From contig NZ_PQSU01000001.1 in the NCBI RefSeq assembly GCF_002920615.1, positions 186,001 to 250,000 on the forward strand: a stretch of 64,000 bases of DNA, in the 5' to 3' direction. Shown piece by piece: positions 44,964 to 53,716 of this stretch. The notes beneath the pieces are model-generated. The model made no database searches. It was not told the DNA's origin and saw only the letters and a list, made by a program, of their open reading frames with translations. A program made the position numbers and the translations under genes. The stretch is from Streptomyces sp. Ru62 (GTDB lineage Bacteria > Actinomycetota > Actinomycetes > Streptomycetales > Streptomycetaceae). Every line of letters starts with the position of its first letter. The first letter of the stretch is position 1.

Positions 44964-45653
44964 CTACCGATCCCTCCCGCACGCATAGGCCAACGGCGAG
45001 ATCAACTCCTCCGCGTCCGGCAGCCACCGGTTCGCCGGCGTCGGCCGGCGGGCCCACTGCGCGGCCCCCCGGGACCCGAACCGCGTGGGAGGCGCCGCCA
45101 CGTACGCGCCCTCGCCCAGGGTCATGAGGTCCAGTGACGCCGGCGACCAGCCGAGCTTCCGTACCAGCTCCGGCACCTTCGCGGTCGCACCGGGCAGGAC
45201 GAAGAACTGCATGCGCCGGTCCGGGGTCAGCGTGACCGGTCCGAGTGTCAGCTGCATCCGCTCCATCCGGGCGAGCGCCAGGAACCCGGCGCTCTCCGGG
45301 ACGGACAGCGCGTCGAACGTCCGGCCCGTCGGCAGCAGGATCGCCGCCGTCGGCTGCTTCTGCCACATCCGGCGCGCGACGGTCGCACTGCCGGTCGCCT
45401 GGGTCGCCCAGTCGGGGCGCGCGGGGTGCGCACCCGGCGCAGGGCAGGAGGCGTCGCCGCACGAGCAGCGCTGCCTGCCGTCGACGGCTTCCAGCCAGGT
45501 GCCCGGGAACACGTCCCAGTGCCGTTCCTCGGCGTAGCGTACGGCGGTCTCCAGCAGCGACTCCCCGCGCTGCTGCGGGATGTGACCTGCCGTCTGAGTG
45601 TCCTGGGCGCCCGCGATCGTCTCTTCCACGTCCCACTCAACTCCCGCACCCAC
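44964..45653 (-). CDS. Bifunctional DNA primase/polymerase-like protein
   Basis: A 229-residue protein related to the N-terminal PrimPol domain of actinobacterial primase-like proteins: SLLETAVRYAEERHWDVFPGTWLE, a Cys cluster (CSCGDASCPAPGAHPARPDW) and PTGRTFDALSVPES. The acidic catalytic pair (DhD) expected after PTG is not evident (FDALSVPE), so activity is uncertain. The helicase/HTH part of true replication primases is absent. It may be a nucleic-acid-binding regulator. GTG 45653 or GTG 45629 may be the start. Confidence 0.65.
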   Translation of the reverse strand: MGAGVEWDVEETIAGAQDTQTAGHIPQQRGESLLETAVRYAEERHWDVFPGTWLEAVDGRQRCSCGDASCPAPGAHPARPDWATQATGSATVARRMWQKQPTAAILLPTGRTFDALSVPESAGFLALARMERMQLTLGPVTLTPDRRMQFFVLPGATAKVPELVRKLGWSPASLDLMTLGEGAYVAAPPTRFGSRGAAQWARRPTPANRWLPDAEELISPLAYACGRDR

Positions 45654-45860
45654 CTGGAGTTACGGCCGTAACGCGCGCGGGGGAGGAGCATCGATTCGGC
45701 AGTCGGGGCGCATGGGTGCATGGCCGGGGGCGCGCGGGAGGGGGCGGGGCGTGAGATGGGTAGTCAGGGATGGGGGGAACCGCCTTTACCCCGGCAATCC
45801 GCATATGTCACGCATTGACGTTATGTCAGCTGGGCAGTGATCTTCCGGCCGGATCTTTGT

Positions 45861-45900
45861 GCTCCGGAGGATCGCAACACGCTCCAGGGGATCGCAACGC
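45861..45900 (+). promoter_or_regulatory. Tandem 20-bp direct repeat ahead of the HTH/TPR gene
   Basis: Two 20-bp copies (45861-45880, 45881-45900) share 17 of 20 bases, with core GGATCGCAAC. They end 12 bases before the ATG. Two turns of helix apart and on one face, they look like a paired operator or a translational control site. Confidence 0.6.
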
Positions 45901-45912
45901 AGGGGGTAGCAC

Positions 45913-47298
45913 ATGGCCGCAAGGCCTCTCGTGGCGAGGCAGCCCAACGAACGGCTGCAGGCACTCATCCAGGAAGCGGGGTGCTCGAACGCCGGGCTGG
46001 CCCGGCGGGTCAACATGTGCGGCGCCGAGCACGGCCTCGACCTGCGCTACGACAAGACGTCCGTGGCGCGCTGGCTGCGCGGCCAGCAGCCGCGGGGCCG
46101 GGCCCCGGCGATCATCGCCGAGGCGCTCGGGCGCAAGCTCGGCCGTACGGTCACGATCGACGAGATCGGCATGGCCAACGGCAAGAACCTCGCCTCGGGG
46201 GTCGGTCTCCAGTTCTCGCCGACGGTACTGGGCGCCATCGAGCAGGTCTGCGAGCTGTGGCGCAGCGACGTGGGGCGCCGGGACTTCCTGTCCGGCTCCT
46301 CCGTCGCCGCCTCCGCGCTGGTCGAGCCGAGCCGCGACTGGCTGATCTCGGCGCCGGACCCCCAGGTGGCCCGGCAGGCGGGCCCGCGCGTCGGCCAGTC
46401 CGACGTGGCGGCCGTACGGTCCATGACCCGGGCGTTGGTGGACCTCGACCACCAGTACGGCAGCGGGCATGTGCGCCCGGTCGTCGTGCACTACCTCAAC
46501 AGCGTCGTCTCCGGTCTGCTCGCGGGCTCCTACCGGGAGGCGGTCGGCCGGGAACTCTTCGCCGCCGTCGCCCGGTTGACGGAGCTGGCGGGGTACATGG
46601 CCGTCGACACCGGGCAACCGGGCCTCGCCCAGCGGTACTACATCCAGTCGCTGCGGCTCGCGCAGGCCGCCGGGGACCGCGGGTACGGCGGTTACGTGCT
46701 CGCCGCGTCCATGAGCCACCTCGCCGCGCAGCTCGGGAACCCGCGCGAGATCGCCCAGTTGGCGCGGGCGGCGCAGGAGGGGGCGCGCGGGCAGGTGACC
46801 CCGCGCGTGGAGGCGATGTTCCACGCCGCCGAGGCGCGCGGGCACGCCCTGCTCGGTGACGCGCGCGCGGCGCAGGAGGCCGGCGGCCGGGCGATCACGG
46901 CGATGGAGGGGGCGGACGACTCCGCCGGGGACGACCCGGTGTGGATCGCGCACTTCGACGAGGCCTACCTGGCCGACGAGTTGGCCCACTGCCACCGCGA
47001 CCTCGGGCAGGCCGACCAGGCCGCGCGGTACGCCGAGCAGTCGCTGGCCGGGCACCCGGAGTCCCGGGCCCGCCGGCGCGCCATCGGCTATGTGCTGCTC
47101 GCCACGGCCCAGGTGCAGCAGCGCGAGATCGAGCAGGCCTGCACCACGGGCATGAAGGCGGTGGAGCTGCTGGAGACACTCCGCTCCAACCGGGGCGCCG
47201 AGTACCTGGACGACCTCCAGCAGCGGCTGGAGCCCTTCCGGGAGGAAGCGGTGGTACGGGAGTTCGGGGCGCGGCTCGATCTCCAGCAGGCCGCGTGA
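45913..47298 (+). CDS. HTH/TPR regulator (NsdA/NsdB-like)
   Basis: A 461-residue protein. The N-terminal HTH-like region (NAGLARRVNMCGAEHGLDLRYDKTSVARWLRGQQPRG, residues about 25-61) is followed by RRDFLSGSSVAASAL and then tetratricopeptide-like helices over about residues 190-450 (GYRYY, AQRYYIQSLRLAQAAGD, ADQAARYAEQSLAGHPES). This layout matches Streptomyces regulators such as NsdA/NsdB, which repress sporulation and antibiotic production. The ATG at 45913 follows GGGGG. The tandem repeat upstream may be its own operator. Confidence 0.78.
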   Translation: MAARPLVARQPNERLQALIQEAGCSNAGLARRVNMCGAEHGLDLRYDKTSVARWLRGQQPRGRAPAIIAEALGRKLGRTVTIDEIGMANGKNLASGVGLQFSPTVLGAIEQVCELWRSDVGRRDFLSGSSVAASALVEPSRDWLISAPDPQVARQAGPRVGQSDVAAVRSMTRALVDLDHQYGSGHVRPVVVHYLNSVVSGLLAGSYREAVGRELFAAVARLTELAGYMAVDTGQPGLAQRYYIQSLRLAQAAGDRGYGGYVLAASMSHLAAQLGNPREIAQLARAAQEGARGQVTPRVEAMFHAAEARGHALLGDARAAQEAGGRAITAMEGADDSAGDDPVWIAHFDEAYLADELAHCHRDLGQADQAARYAEQSLAGHPESRARRRAIGYVLLATAQVQQREIEQACTTGMKAVELLETLRSNRGAEYLDDLQQRLEPFREEAVVREFGARLDLQQAA

Positions 47299-47333
47299 AC
47301 ACCAGCCCGGTCGGAGCGTGAACGAACGGGAAA

Positions 47334-47360
47334 CGGCACCCGGGTGTGCGCCGGGTGCCG
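47334..47360 (+). terminator. Terminator after the HTH/TPR gene
   Basis: CGGCACCCGG (47334-47343) and CCGGGTGCCG (47351-47360) form a perfect 10-bp stem with a 7-base loop, 36 bases after the stop. Confidence 0.75.
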
Positions 47361-47499
47361 CGCACAGCGCTTTCGCGGGGCGCTGGTGTTACCGCTGTCA
47401 CAGGGAGGAGGTCGCGAACCGCACTGCGTGGCACGGGGCTCGGGGGAGCCGGTAGCGTGAGCCGACGATTCACAAGGTCCCCCATTAGTAGGAGTCCCG

Positions 47500-49191
47500 G
47501 TGACGCAGAGTGGACAGGGCGATGAGCCCTCGGCGCGGACCGCGCGCGAAGGCATCGTGCTGCCCTCCGACGGAGGAGAGCCCCTGCTGCCGGGCATGAC
47601 AGGGACGCCCGCCCCCGCCCACCCGGCCGGCGGGCAGGCCTGGGGCGGTTCGTGGGGCCCCGAGCAGCAGGCGCCCCAGCCGGGCCAGGGCTGGCCCCCG
47701 GCGGCGGCCCCGCAGTGGGACGCCCCCGGCGGCCCCGACCAGCGGCCCCCCTCCGCGGCGAACCCCGGACCGCTGCCCCCGGAGGGCGCCCCGGCCCCGT
47801 CGTACGGCGGCCAGGCCCCTGCCTACGGCGGGCCGACGGCTTCCTACGGCGGCCAGGAGGCGCACTACGGCGGTCAGGACGGTCCCGGCGCCTACGGCGC
47901 GGCCGAGCAGCCCGCGTACGGCGCGCCCGATCCCTACCAGCAGCACGCGCAGCAGCAGCCGTACCCGGCGCAGCCCGTTCCGGGTCAGCCCTCCGCCGCG
48001 CCGCATCCGTCCGCGTACCCGGCCGCGGGCGCCCCGCTGCCCCCGAGCGCGGACGGCGCGACCCAGTACCTCCCGCCGGTGCCCGCCGGCCCGGCCGCGC
48101 CCGGCGACGAGGGCGCCACCCAGTACATACCGCCCGTGCAGGCCGACGGCGCCACCCAGTACATACCGCCGGTCCCCGCCGGGGGCGGCGTCCACGAGGC
48201 GGCCACCCAGTACATGCCGCCGGTCTCGCCCGGCGCGTTGCCGCCGGAGTCGGCCGGCGAGGAGACGCGCTACCTCGGCCAGACGCCCCGGCAGGCGGCG
48301 CCCGCGGCCTCGGACGCGGAGGCCACGCAGTACATCCCGCCGTACGCCGCCCAGGCGCAGGCGCAGGGGGCGGACCGGCAGCCGCCCGCCGAGTTCGACA
48401 ACCTCTTCCGCGGCGGCCCCGGGGGCGGCGACAGCCCGGCCGGGTCAACCCAGCAGCTGCCGCGGGTGCAGCAGGACGCCTACCCCGGCCCCGCGCAGGC
48501 GTCGTACCGCCCGGCGCAGCCGTCGTACGACGCGGGTCCGGACGACGACGGCGGGCGGCGCCGGGGCCGGTCACGGGTGCCGCTGATCGCCGCGATCGGC
48601 GTCGGCATCGTCGTGCTCGGCGTCGGCGCCGGCGCGCTGCTCAGCGGCGGGGGCGACAAGGACCGGGGCACGGACGACAAGACGGTCGCGGCCACCTCCC
48701 CGGCCACCCAGGACTCCGCCTCGCCCGCCGCCGACCCCGTCCGGCAGCAGGCCGTCGAGCTGGACAAGCTGCTCGCGGACAGCGGCAGCAGCCGGGCCTC
48801 GGTGATCCAGGCGGTGGCGGACGTCAAGCAGTGCGACAACCTCGACCAGGCCGCCTCCAACCTGCGGGACGCGGCCCGGCAGCGCGGCCAACTGGTCACG
48901 CGGCTCGGCAAGCTGTCCGTGGACAAGCTGCCCGGCAACGCCGATCTGACGGCCGCGCTGACCAAGGCATGGCAGGCGTCCGCCGCGGCCGACAACCACT
49001 ACGCGGCCTGGGCCGACCAGGCCAAGGGGCACAAGGTCTGCCGCAAGGGGCACGCCCGCACCACCGGCGAGACGCAGGCCGGCAACCGGGAGAGCGGCAC
49101 CGCCAGCGCGCAGAAGACGAAGGCGGCGGCGCTGTGGAACGCGATCGCCAAGCAGTACGGCCTGACCCAGCGCCAGCCGACCCAACTGTGA
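47500..49191 (+). CDS. Single-pass membrane protein with repeated ATQY(I/L/M)PP motifs
   Basis: A 563-residue protein, GTG start with AGGAG 5 bases upstream. Residues 1-350 are disordered, rich in Pro, Gly, Gln and Tyr. SYGGQ/YGGP repeats lie near residues 100-130. ATQY(L/I/M)PPV occurs with Thr at 188, 207, 219, 236 and 276. A basic RRRGRSR precedes one membrane helix (about 360-383). The about 180-residue outer part is helical and has two Cys (KQCDNL, HKVCRK). Repeated Thr-Gln sites look like phosphorylation sites for Ser/Thr kinases with FHA readers. The function is unknown. Confidence 0.7.
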   Translation: MTQSGQGDEPSARTAREGIVLPSDGGEPLLPGMTGTPAPAHPAGGQAWGGSWGPEQQAPQPGQGWPPAAAPQWDAPGGPDQRPPSAANPGPLPPEGAPAPSYGGQAPAYGGPTASYGGQEAHYGGQDGPGAYGAAEQPAYGAPDPYQQHAQQQPYPAQPVPGQPSAAPHPSAYPAAGAPLPPSADGATQYLPPVPAGPAAPGDEGATQYIPPVQADGATQYIPPVPAGGGVHEAATQYMPPVSPGALPPESAGEETRYLGQTPRQAAPAASDAEATQYIPPYAAQAQAQGADRQPPAEFDNLFRGGPGGGDSPAGSTQQLPRVQQDAYPGPAQASYRPAQPSYDAGPDDDGGRRRGRSRVPLIAAIGVGIVVLGVGAGALLSGGGDKDRGTDDKTVAATSPATQDSASPAADPVRQQAVELDKLLADSGSSRASVIQAVADVKQCDNLDQAASNLRDAARQRGQLVTRLGKLSVDKLPGNADLTAALTKAWQASAAADNHYAAWADQAKGHKVCRKGHARTTGETQAGNRESGTASAQKTKAAALWNAIAKQYGLTQRQPTQL

Positions 49192-49201
49192 CGGACGACC
49201 G

Positions 49202-50527
49202 TCACGGCACGTCGGCGTTCTCCAGGGTCGAGGTCATGTCGGCGATCCCGTTGGTGCCGCCGATGTCCTTGCGGGCCGCGACCAGCTTGCCGTCCCGGAC
49301 CACCTGGAGGGTGACGTCGGCGTTGACCAGCCGCGGGAAGCCGACCGCGGCCAGCTTGCTCTCGTAGGGCCAGTGCAGGGTCGGGGTGAGGCCGCCGGTG
49401 GACACCCGCAGGCCGTCGTTGAGGGTGCGCCGCACGGTGTCGGCGCTCACCTCGCCCTCGCCGATCTTCTCCAGGACGGCCTTGAGGACGGTGTAGGCGA
49501 TCCACGTGGTCTGCACACCGGCGTCCGCGGGGTCGATGCGGTTGTCGCCGAAGGCCTCCTCGTTGATCACCTTCTTCATCGGGTCCCAGCGGTGGTCGGA
49601 GGCGACCGGGTACCAGCCGGTGATGTACGCCCCCTCGTACGGCCCCGACGCCCCGCCGGTCGCGTTGATCACGGTCTGGTCCACGCTGCCGAGCACGGTC
49701 GCCGTGCGTACGGCCGGGAAGTTCTCGCGGGCCCGCCGGAAGGAGTCCATGAAGGTGTCCGTGCGGTCCCCGAGGGCGGGCACCACACAGCCCTTCCTGG
49801 TCACGTCCTCGGTCGCGTGGCGCAGCGCCTGTTCGGCCTGACCGCCGTACTCGGTGGCGTCCTCCGCGGCGAGCTGGTCGCCGGCGTCCGCGTGGCCGCC
49901 CGCCTTGAGACCGGCGTCGAGCATGGCGGGCAGCTGGTCGCCGGCGATGCTGTCCGGGCGGACCAGGGCGACGTTGCCGCAGCTCTCCGCGAGGGCCCTG
50001 CCGAGGCCGGCCAGGAGCGCGGGCTGGCCGCCGTTGACCGGGTAGGACATGGCGCCGGTGAACTCGTCGTTGGTGACGCCGTAGCCGCCGATGTAGGGGA
50101 TGCCTGCACCCTCCAGCGGGGCGAGGTAGGAGTCGCCGAACTGGCTGTAGGAGCCGACGACCGCGACCACGTTCTCGGTCGCCGCGCGCCGGGCGCACCG
50201 CGCGGCGCCCACGCCGTCGTTGTGGTCGTTGCAGGTCAGCACCTGAAGCTTGCGGCCGTTGATGCCCCCGTGGGAGTTGATCCACTTGGCGTAGGCGCGG
50301 GCCATCGCGGGCATGCCGGGCTTGTTGGTCGCGTCGGTGTCCTGCGGGGCCCAGGTCATCACCTTGACGGGGTCATCCCCGGAGCCCCCCGTGGCACCGG
50401 GGATGACCCCGCACGCGGCGGTGAGGGACGCACAGAGGGCCACCGCGCCCGCCGCGAGGACGGTGGCTCTGACGGGGCGGGGAAGGACGGGGAGAGGAGT
50501 ACTGCGCGTGCGTCGCCTGCCGGTCAT
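49202..50527 (-). CDS. Branched-chain amino-acid-type substrate-binding lipoprotein
   Basis: A 441-residue lipoprotein: signal peptide with lipobox LTAAC and Cys near residue 39. The periplasmic-binding fold type I (Leu/Ile/Val-binding) shows in YAKWINSHGGINGRKLQVLTCND, VVAVVGSYSQFG, and IPYIGGYGVTNDEFTG. No permease or ATPase gene is adjacent, so the partner ABC system must be elsewhere or the protein acts as a sensor. Starts at ATG 50527; the Shine-Dalgarno is weak. Divergent from the next gene. Confidence 0.82.
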   Translation of the reverse strand: MTGRRRTRSTPLPVLPRPVRATVLAAGAVALCASLTAACGVIPGATGGSGDDPVKVMTWAPQDTDATNKPGMPAMARAYAKWINSHGGINGRKLQVLTCNDHNDGVGAARCARRAATENVVAVVGSYSQFGDSYLAPLEGAGIPYIGGYGVTNDEFTGAMSYPVNGGQPALLAGLGRALAESCGNVALVRPDSIAGDQLPAMLDAGLKAGGHADAGDQLAAEDATEYGGQAEQALRHATEDVTRKGCVVPALGDRTDTFMDSFRRARENFPAVRTATVLGSVDQTVINATGGASGPYEGAYITGWYPVASDHRWDPMKKVINEEAFGDNRIDPADAGVQTTWIAYTVLKAVLEKIGEGEVSADTVRRTLNDGLRVSTGGLTPTLHWPYESKLAAVGFPRLVNADVTLQVVRDGKLVAARKDIGGTNGIADMTSTLENADVP

Positions 50528-50644
50528 GCACACGCACGATTCCCTCACAGGACCAACCCCGGAGTGACTCTTGGTCAACGAAGGGTGACACGGAGGTGAA
50601 TTACGGGGGCCGGTGAGATACAGGGGACGGGGAACGTACGATCG

Positions 50645-51142
50645 ATGACCGTGCAAGGTTCGGAGAACTCTTCCCGTCGCGGCCGTCGCTCCTCCACCAT
50701 GGGCGGCATGCCCTTGAACGACATGCCGTGGTGGCGGTGGCGCAGCAATGTGCGCTCGGCGCTGCACATGCTCTCCGACCCGGTGTTCCAGCGGGACGTC
50801 TGGCTGGCCGGCGTGGACGGCTACGGTGACGTCACGGACGCGGTGTACCGGCTGGTGGAGGACACCTGGCTGGACAGCTGGTCGGCCGAGAAGTACGTCG
50901 GCACCATATTCCGGGACTCGCAGGAGGCGGCGCTCGTCGACACCGCCGTGCTGCGGGTGCTGCGGATCATGCACCAGGTCGGCCCGGACGCGCCCGTCGC
51001 CGCCTACCTGGACCACTCCGGCTGGCCGGACGCGGTGCGGGCGGCCCGGGACGCGCACGTGCGGATGTCGGTGAGCGACGGGGAGGACCCGGACGTGCCG
51101 CCGAAGAGCCTGGACGTGCTGCGGATCCTGACGAGGTCCTGA
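50645..51142 (+). CDS. Conserved hypothetical protein
   Basis: A 165-residue soluble protein with no recognised domain. It has MPWWRWRSNVRSALHMLSD, a Trp-rich helix, then VWLAGVDGYGDVTDAVYRLVEDTWLDSWSAEKYVG and many Asp/Val/Arg residues in alternating helices, and ends SLDVLRILTRS. The ATG is at 50645. Nothing about its role can be told. Confidence 0.6.
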   Translation: MTVQGSENSSRRGRRSSTMGGMPLNDMPWWRWRSNVRSALHMLSDPVFQRDVWLAGVDGYGDVTDAVYRLVEDTWLDSWSAEKYVGTIFRDSQEAALVDTAVLRVLRIMHQVGPDAPVAAYLDHSGWPDAVRAARDAHVRMSVSDGEDPDVPPKSLDVLRILTRS

Positions 51143-51213
51143 CGGGTCCTGGCGGGGTCCGCGTGGCGGACGGCCGCCCCATGGCGGGTGGCCGGTGTGG
51201 GACCCTGTGGTGC

Positions 51214-52095
51214 ATGACCGATCAGTCCGCCTCCGCCGCCGCACCGGCCGACCAGTACATCCTCACGCTCTCCTGCCCGGACAAAAAGGGCATCGTGCAC
51301 GCCGTGTCCAGCTATCTGTTCATGACCGGCTGCAACATCGAGGACAGCCAGCAGTTCGGCGACCACGACACGGGACTGTTCTTCATGCGCGTCCACTTCT
51401 CGGCCGAGGCGCCGGTGACGGTGGACAAACTGCGGGCGAGCTTCGCCGCGATCGGTGACTCCTTCCACATGGACTGGCAGATCCACCGGGCCGACGAGAA
51501 GATGCGCATCCTGCTGATGGTCAGCAAGTTCGGGCACTGCCTGAACGACCTGCTGTTCCGGGCCCGGATCGGCGCGCTGCCGGTGGAGATCGTGGGTGTG
51601 GTGTCCAATCACACCGACTTCGAGGAGCTGGTGGGCTCCTACAACATTCCCTTCCACCACATCCCGGTGACGAAGGACACCAAGTCGGAGGCCGAGGCGA
51701 GGCTGCTGGAGATCGTCCGCGAGGAGAAGGTCGAGCTGGTCGTCCTCGCCCGCTACATGCAGGTCCTCTCCGACGACCTGTGCAAGCAGCTCAGCGGCCG
51801 GATCATCAACATCCACCACTCCTTCCTGCCGAGCTTCAAGGGCGCGAAGCCGTACCACCAGGCGCACGCGCGGGGGGTGAAGCTGATCGGCGCGACGGCG
51901 CACTACGTCACCGCGGACCTGGACGAGGGCCCGATCATCGAGCAGGAGGTCGAGCGGGTCGGGCACGACGTGACGCCGGACCAGCTCGTGGCCATCGGCC
52001 GGGACGTGGAGTGCCAGGCGCTGGCGCGGGCCGTGAAGTGGCATGCGGAGCGGAGGATCCTGCTCAACGGGCGCCGCACGGTGGTGTTCGCCTAG
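51214..52095 (+). CDS. purU: Formyltetrahydrofolate deformylase
   Basis: A 293-residue protein. An N-terminal ACT domain (QYILTLSCPDKKGIVHAVSSYL) is joined to a formyltransferase-like domain with the catalytic Asn-His-Asp set: NIHHSFLPSFKGAKPYHQAH and IGATAHYVTADLDEGPIIEQ. It hydrolyses 10-formyl-THF to formate and THF, supplying formate for PurT and balancing one-carbon pools. I chose ATG at 51214 (MTDQS). A terminator follows. Confidence 0.92.
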   Translation: MTDQSASAAAPADQYILTLSCPDKKGIVHAVSSYLFMTGCNIEDSQQFGDHDTGLFFMRVHFSAEAPVTVDKLRASFAAIGDSFHMDWQIHRADEKMRILLMVSKFGHCLNDLLFRARIGALPVEIVGVVSNHTDFEELVGSYNIPFHHIPVTKDTKSEAEARLLEIVREEKVELVVLARYMQVLSDDLCKQLSGRIINIHHSFLPSFKGAKPYHQAHARGVKLIGATAHYVTADLDEGPIIEQEVERVGHDVTPDQLVAIGRDVECQALARAVKWHAERRILLNGRRTVVFA

Positions 52096-52117
52096 CCGCT
52101 CGGGCGCTTTCCGTCGC

Positions 52118-52135
52118 GGGGCGGCTGGGCGCCCC
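52118..52135 (+). terminator. purU terminator
   Basis: GGGGCG (52118-52123), loop GCTGGG, CGCCCC (52130-52135), 22 bases after the stop; a short GC-only stem. Confidence 0.55.
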
Positions 52136-52139
52136 TCCG

Positions 52140-52160
52140 GGGGCGCGGGGAACCGCGCGA
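52140..52160. repeat. Dispersed intergenic element, copy 2
   Basis: Identical over 21 bases to the copy at 32186-32206 (GGGGCGCGGGGAACC...), again just after a gene's end. See that entry. Confidence 0.7.
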
Positions 52161-52204
52161 GCAACCCCAGGTCACCCGCAGCCCCGACGCGTCCGGCCCC
52201 GCCC

Positions 52205-53716
52205 CTACATCCGGCTCAGTGACGCAACCGCGAACAGCACGTCCCTGATCGCTTCGCGGTCACCGACCTGACCCGCCGCGGCTTCCTCCGGAGGCACATG
52301 CCCCGCCGCCAGCTTGCAGAACTCCACGCCGTCCAGGGCCACGTGGGCCACCTCGAAGTCGGTGGAACCCACCGCCGCCGGTGAGTCGAGGGGGATCAGC
52401 CACTCGCCGCCGGCCGCGCCCTCGATCTCCAGGCGCAGGCTGCGGCCGGGCGCGCCGGCCGGGACCAGGTGCGGGGTCCGGCGGCCCGGCGCGGACAGTC
52501 CCGCCCGGCGGCGCGCGGCGAGCGCCGTCGGCAGCAGACGGGCCGCGAGGTCGATCATCTTGTTGAGGTGCCGCGGCGCCGGCGGCTCGTACGGATAGTC
52601 CACCGCCTCGGCGATGTCCTCGGCGTGCACCCAGCACTCGAAGGCGCGGTCCAGCATCGCGTCGTGCAGCGGCAGCGCGAAGTCGCCGTACGGCACGGTG
52701 AGACCGCCCGCGTGGCCGCCGGTGAAGGACACGGTCCGCACCAGGCTGTGGCTCTGCTCCCGCCACGGCCCCCGCACCGAGCGCGTCGGCGGGAAGTGCG
52801 AGGCCCGCCAGAACGCCTCCGTGCGGCCCGCCGGACCCACGGCCTCCTTGTCGGCGTCGGCGACCTCGGCCAGCGGGTCCTCCAGACCGAGCGCCGTCGC
52901 GATCAGCCCGTCCACCGACAGCAGGTGCGCGATCACCCCGGCGACGGTCGTACGACGGCTCGTCGGCGCGTCGGCCTCGAACCAGCGCAGCCGCACCGGC
53001 GCGTGCCACTCCGCGTCCCCGAAGTCCTGGAGCAGCGCGTCCAGCCGCGCGGTCTCGGCGTCGTACGGCGCCGCCCAGTCGGGCACCGGGATGCGCGGCG
53101 GCCGGCGCTTCAGGCAGGAGGCCAGGACGCGGGTGCGCAGCGCCGGGTTGAGGTCCAGGGTCTCCGGCTGGTGCAGCAGGCCGACCGCCTCGCGCAGCCG
53201 GCGGGCCTCGTCGGCGCAGGAGCCGCAGTCGCCCAGGTGCTCCTCGACGGCCGCCGTCTCCGCCGCCGAACAGGCGGCCAGCGCCCAGGCGCCGAGCAGC
53301 GACTTCAGGACGTCGTGCGACAGGTCGAGCGGCACGGGTGTGAGGTCTCCCGGATCGGCGAGGTCGGGCAACGGGAGCCCGCTGTCCTCCACGGACGCGC
53401 GGGGCGTGGGTATCCGCGGCGCCGGGGCGGGTCCGGACCCACCGGCAGCGGGCGGCACGTCCCCCGAACTGCCGCCGCGCCCGCCGGAACCCCCGGCACC
53501 GGAACTCCCGGCAGCGGATCCTCCGGAACCACGCCGGTCGTGCCCGGAGCCGCGCCCGCCGAAGTCGGCGTCCCCCCGTGGCCGTTCCCCGCGCGCGTCA
53601 CCGCCGTGGCCCTCGTCTCCCCCGTGGCCGGCGTGTTCGCCGAACCCGCCGAACCCGCCGAACTCGCCGAACTCGCCGTACTCGTCGTGCGCCCCGGAGC
53701 CGCCCGTCCCCTTCAC
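52205..53716 (-). CDS. Zinc-binding anti-sigma domain fused to maleylpyruvate isomerase-like domain
   Basis: A 503-residue protein in three parts. Residues 1-110 are Gly-rich low complexity (GEFGEFGGFGGFGEH, GGSSG). Residues 125-200 form a ZAS-like anti-sigma domain with H160, C164, C167 (EEHLGDCGSC; HxxxCxxC). Residues 215-500 form an MDMPI/DinB-like four-helix domain (TTVAGVIAHLLSVDGLIATALG, HAEDIAEAVD) with a C-terminal wing. The GTG start overlaps the sigma stop by 4 bases, as expected for an anti-sigma/sigma pair. It would hold the ECF sigma factor; the isomerase-like part could sense a thiol or small molecule. No membrane segment is present. Confidence 0.82.
   Translation of the reverse strand: MKGTGGSGAHDEYGEFGEFGGFGGFGEHAGHGGDEGHGGDARGERPRGDADFGGRGSGHDRRGSGGSAAGSSGAGGSGGRGGSSGDVPPAAGGSGPAPAPRIPTPRASVEDSGLPLPDLADPGDLTPVPLDLSHDVLKSLLGAWALAACSAAETAAVEEHLGDCGSCADEARRLREAVGLLHQPETLDLNPALRTRVLASCLKRRPPRIPVPDWAAPYDAETARLDALLQDFGDAEWHAPVRLRWFEADAPTSRRTTVAGVIAHLLSVDGLIATALGLEDPLAEVADADKEAVGPAGRTEAFWRASHFPPTRSVRGPWREQSHSLVRTVSFTGGHAGGLTVPYGDFALPLHDAMLDRAFECWVHAEDIAEAVDYPYEPPAPRHLNKMIDLAARLLPTALAARRRAGLSAPGRRTPHLVPAGAPGRSLRLEIEGAAGGEWLIPLDSPAAVGSTDFEVAHVALDGVEFCKLAAGHVPPEEAAAGQVGDREAIRDVLFAVASLSRM

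Noticed and set aside
46270..46320. RRDFLSGSSVAASAL in the HTH/TPR regulator considered as a twin-arginine signal.
   Set aside because: It is in the middle of a cytoplasmic regulator, not at the N-terminus; this RRDFL stretch is common in that family.
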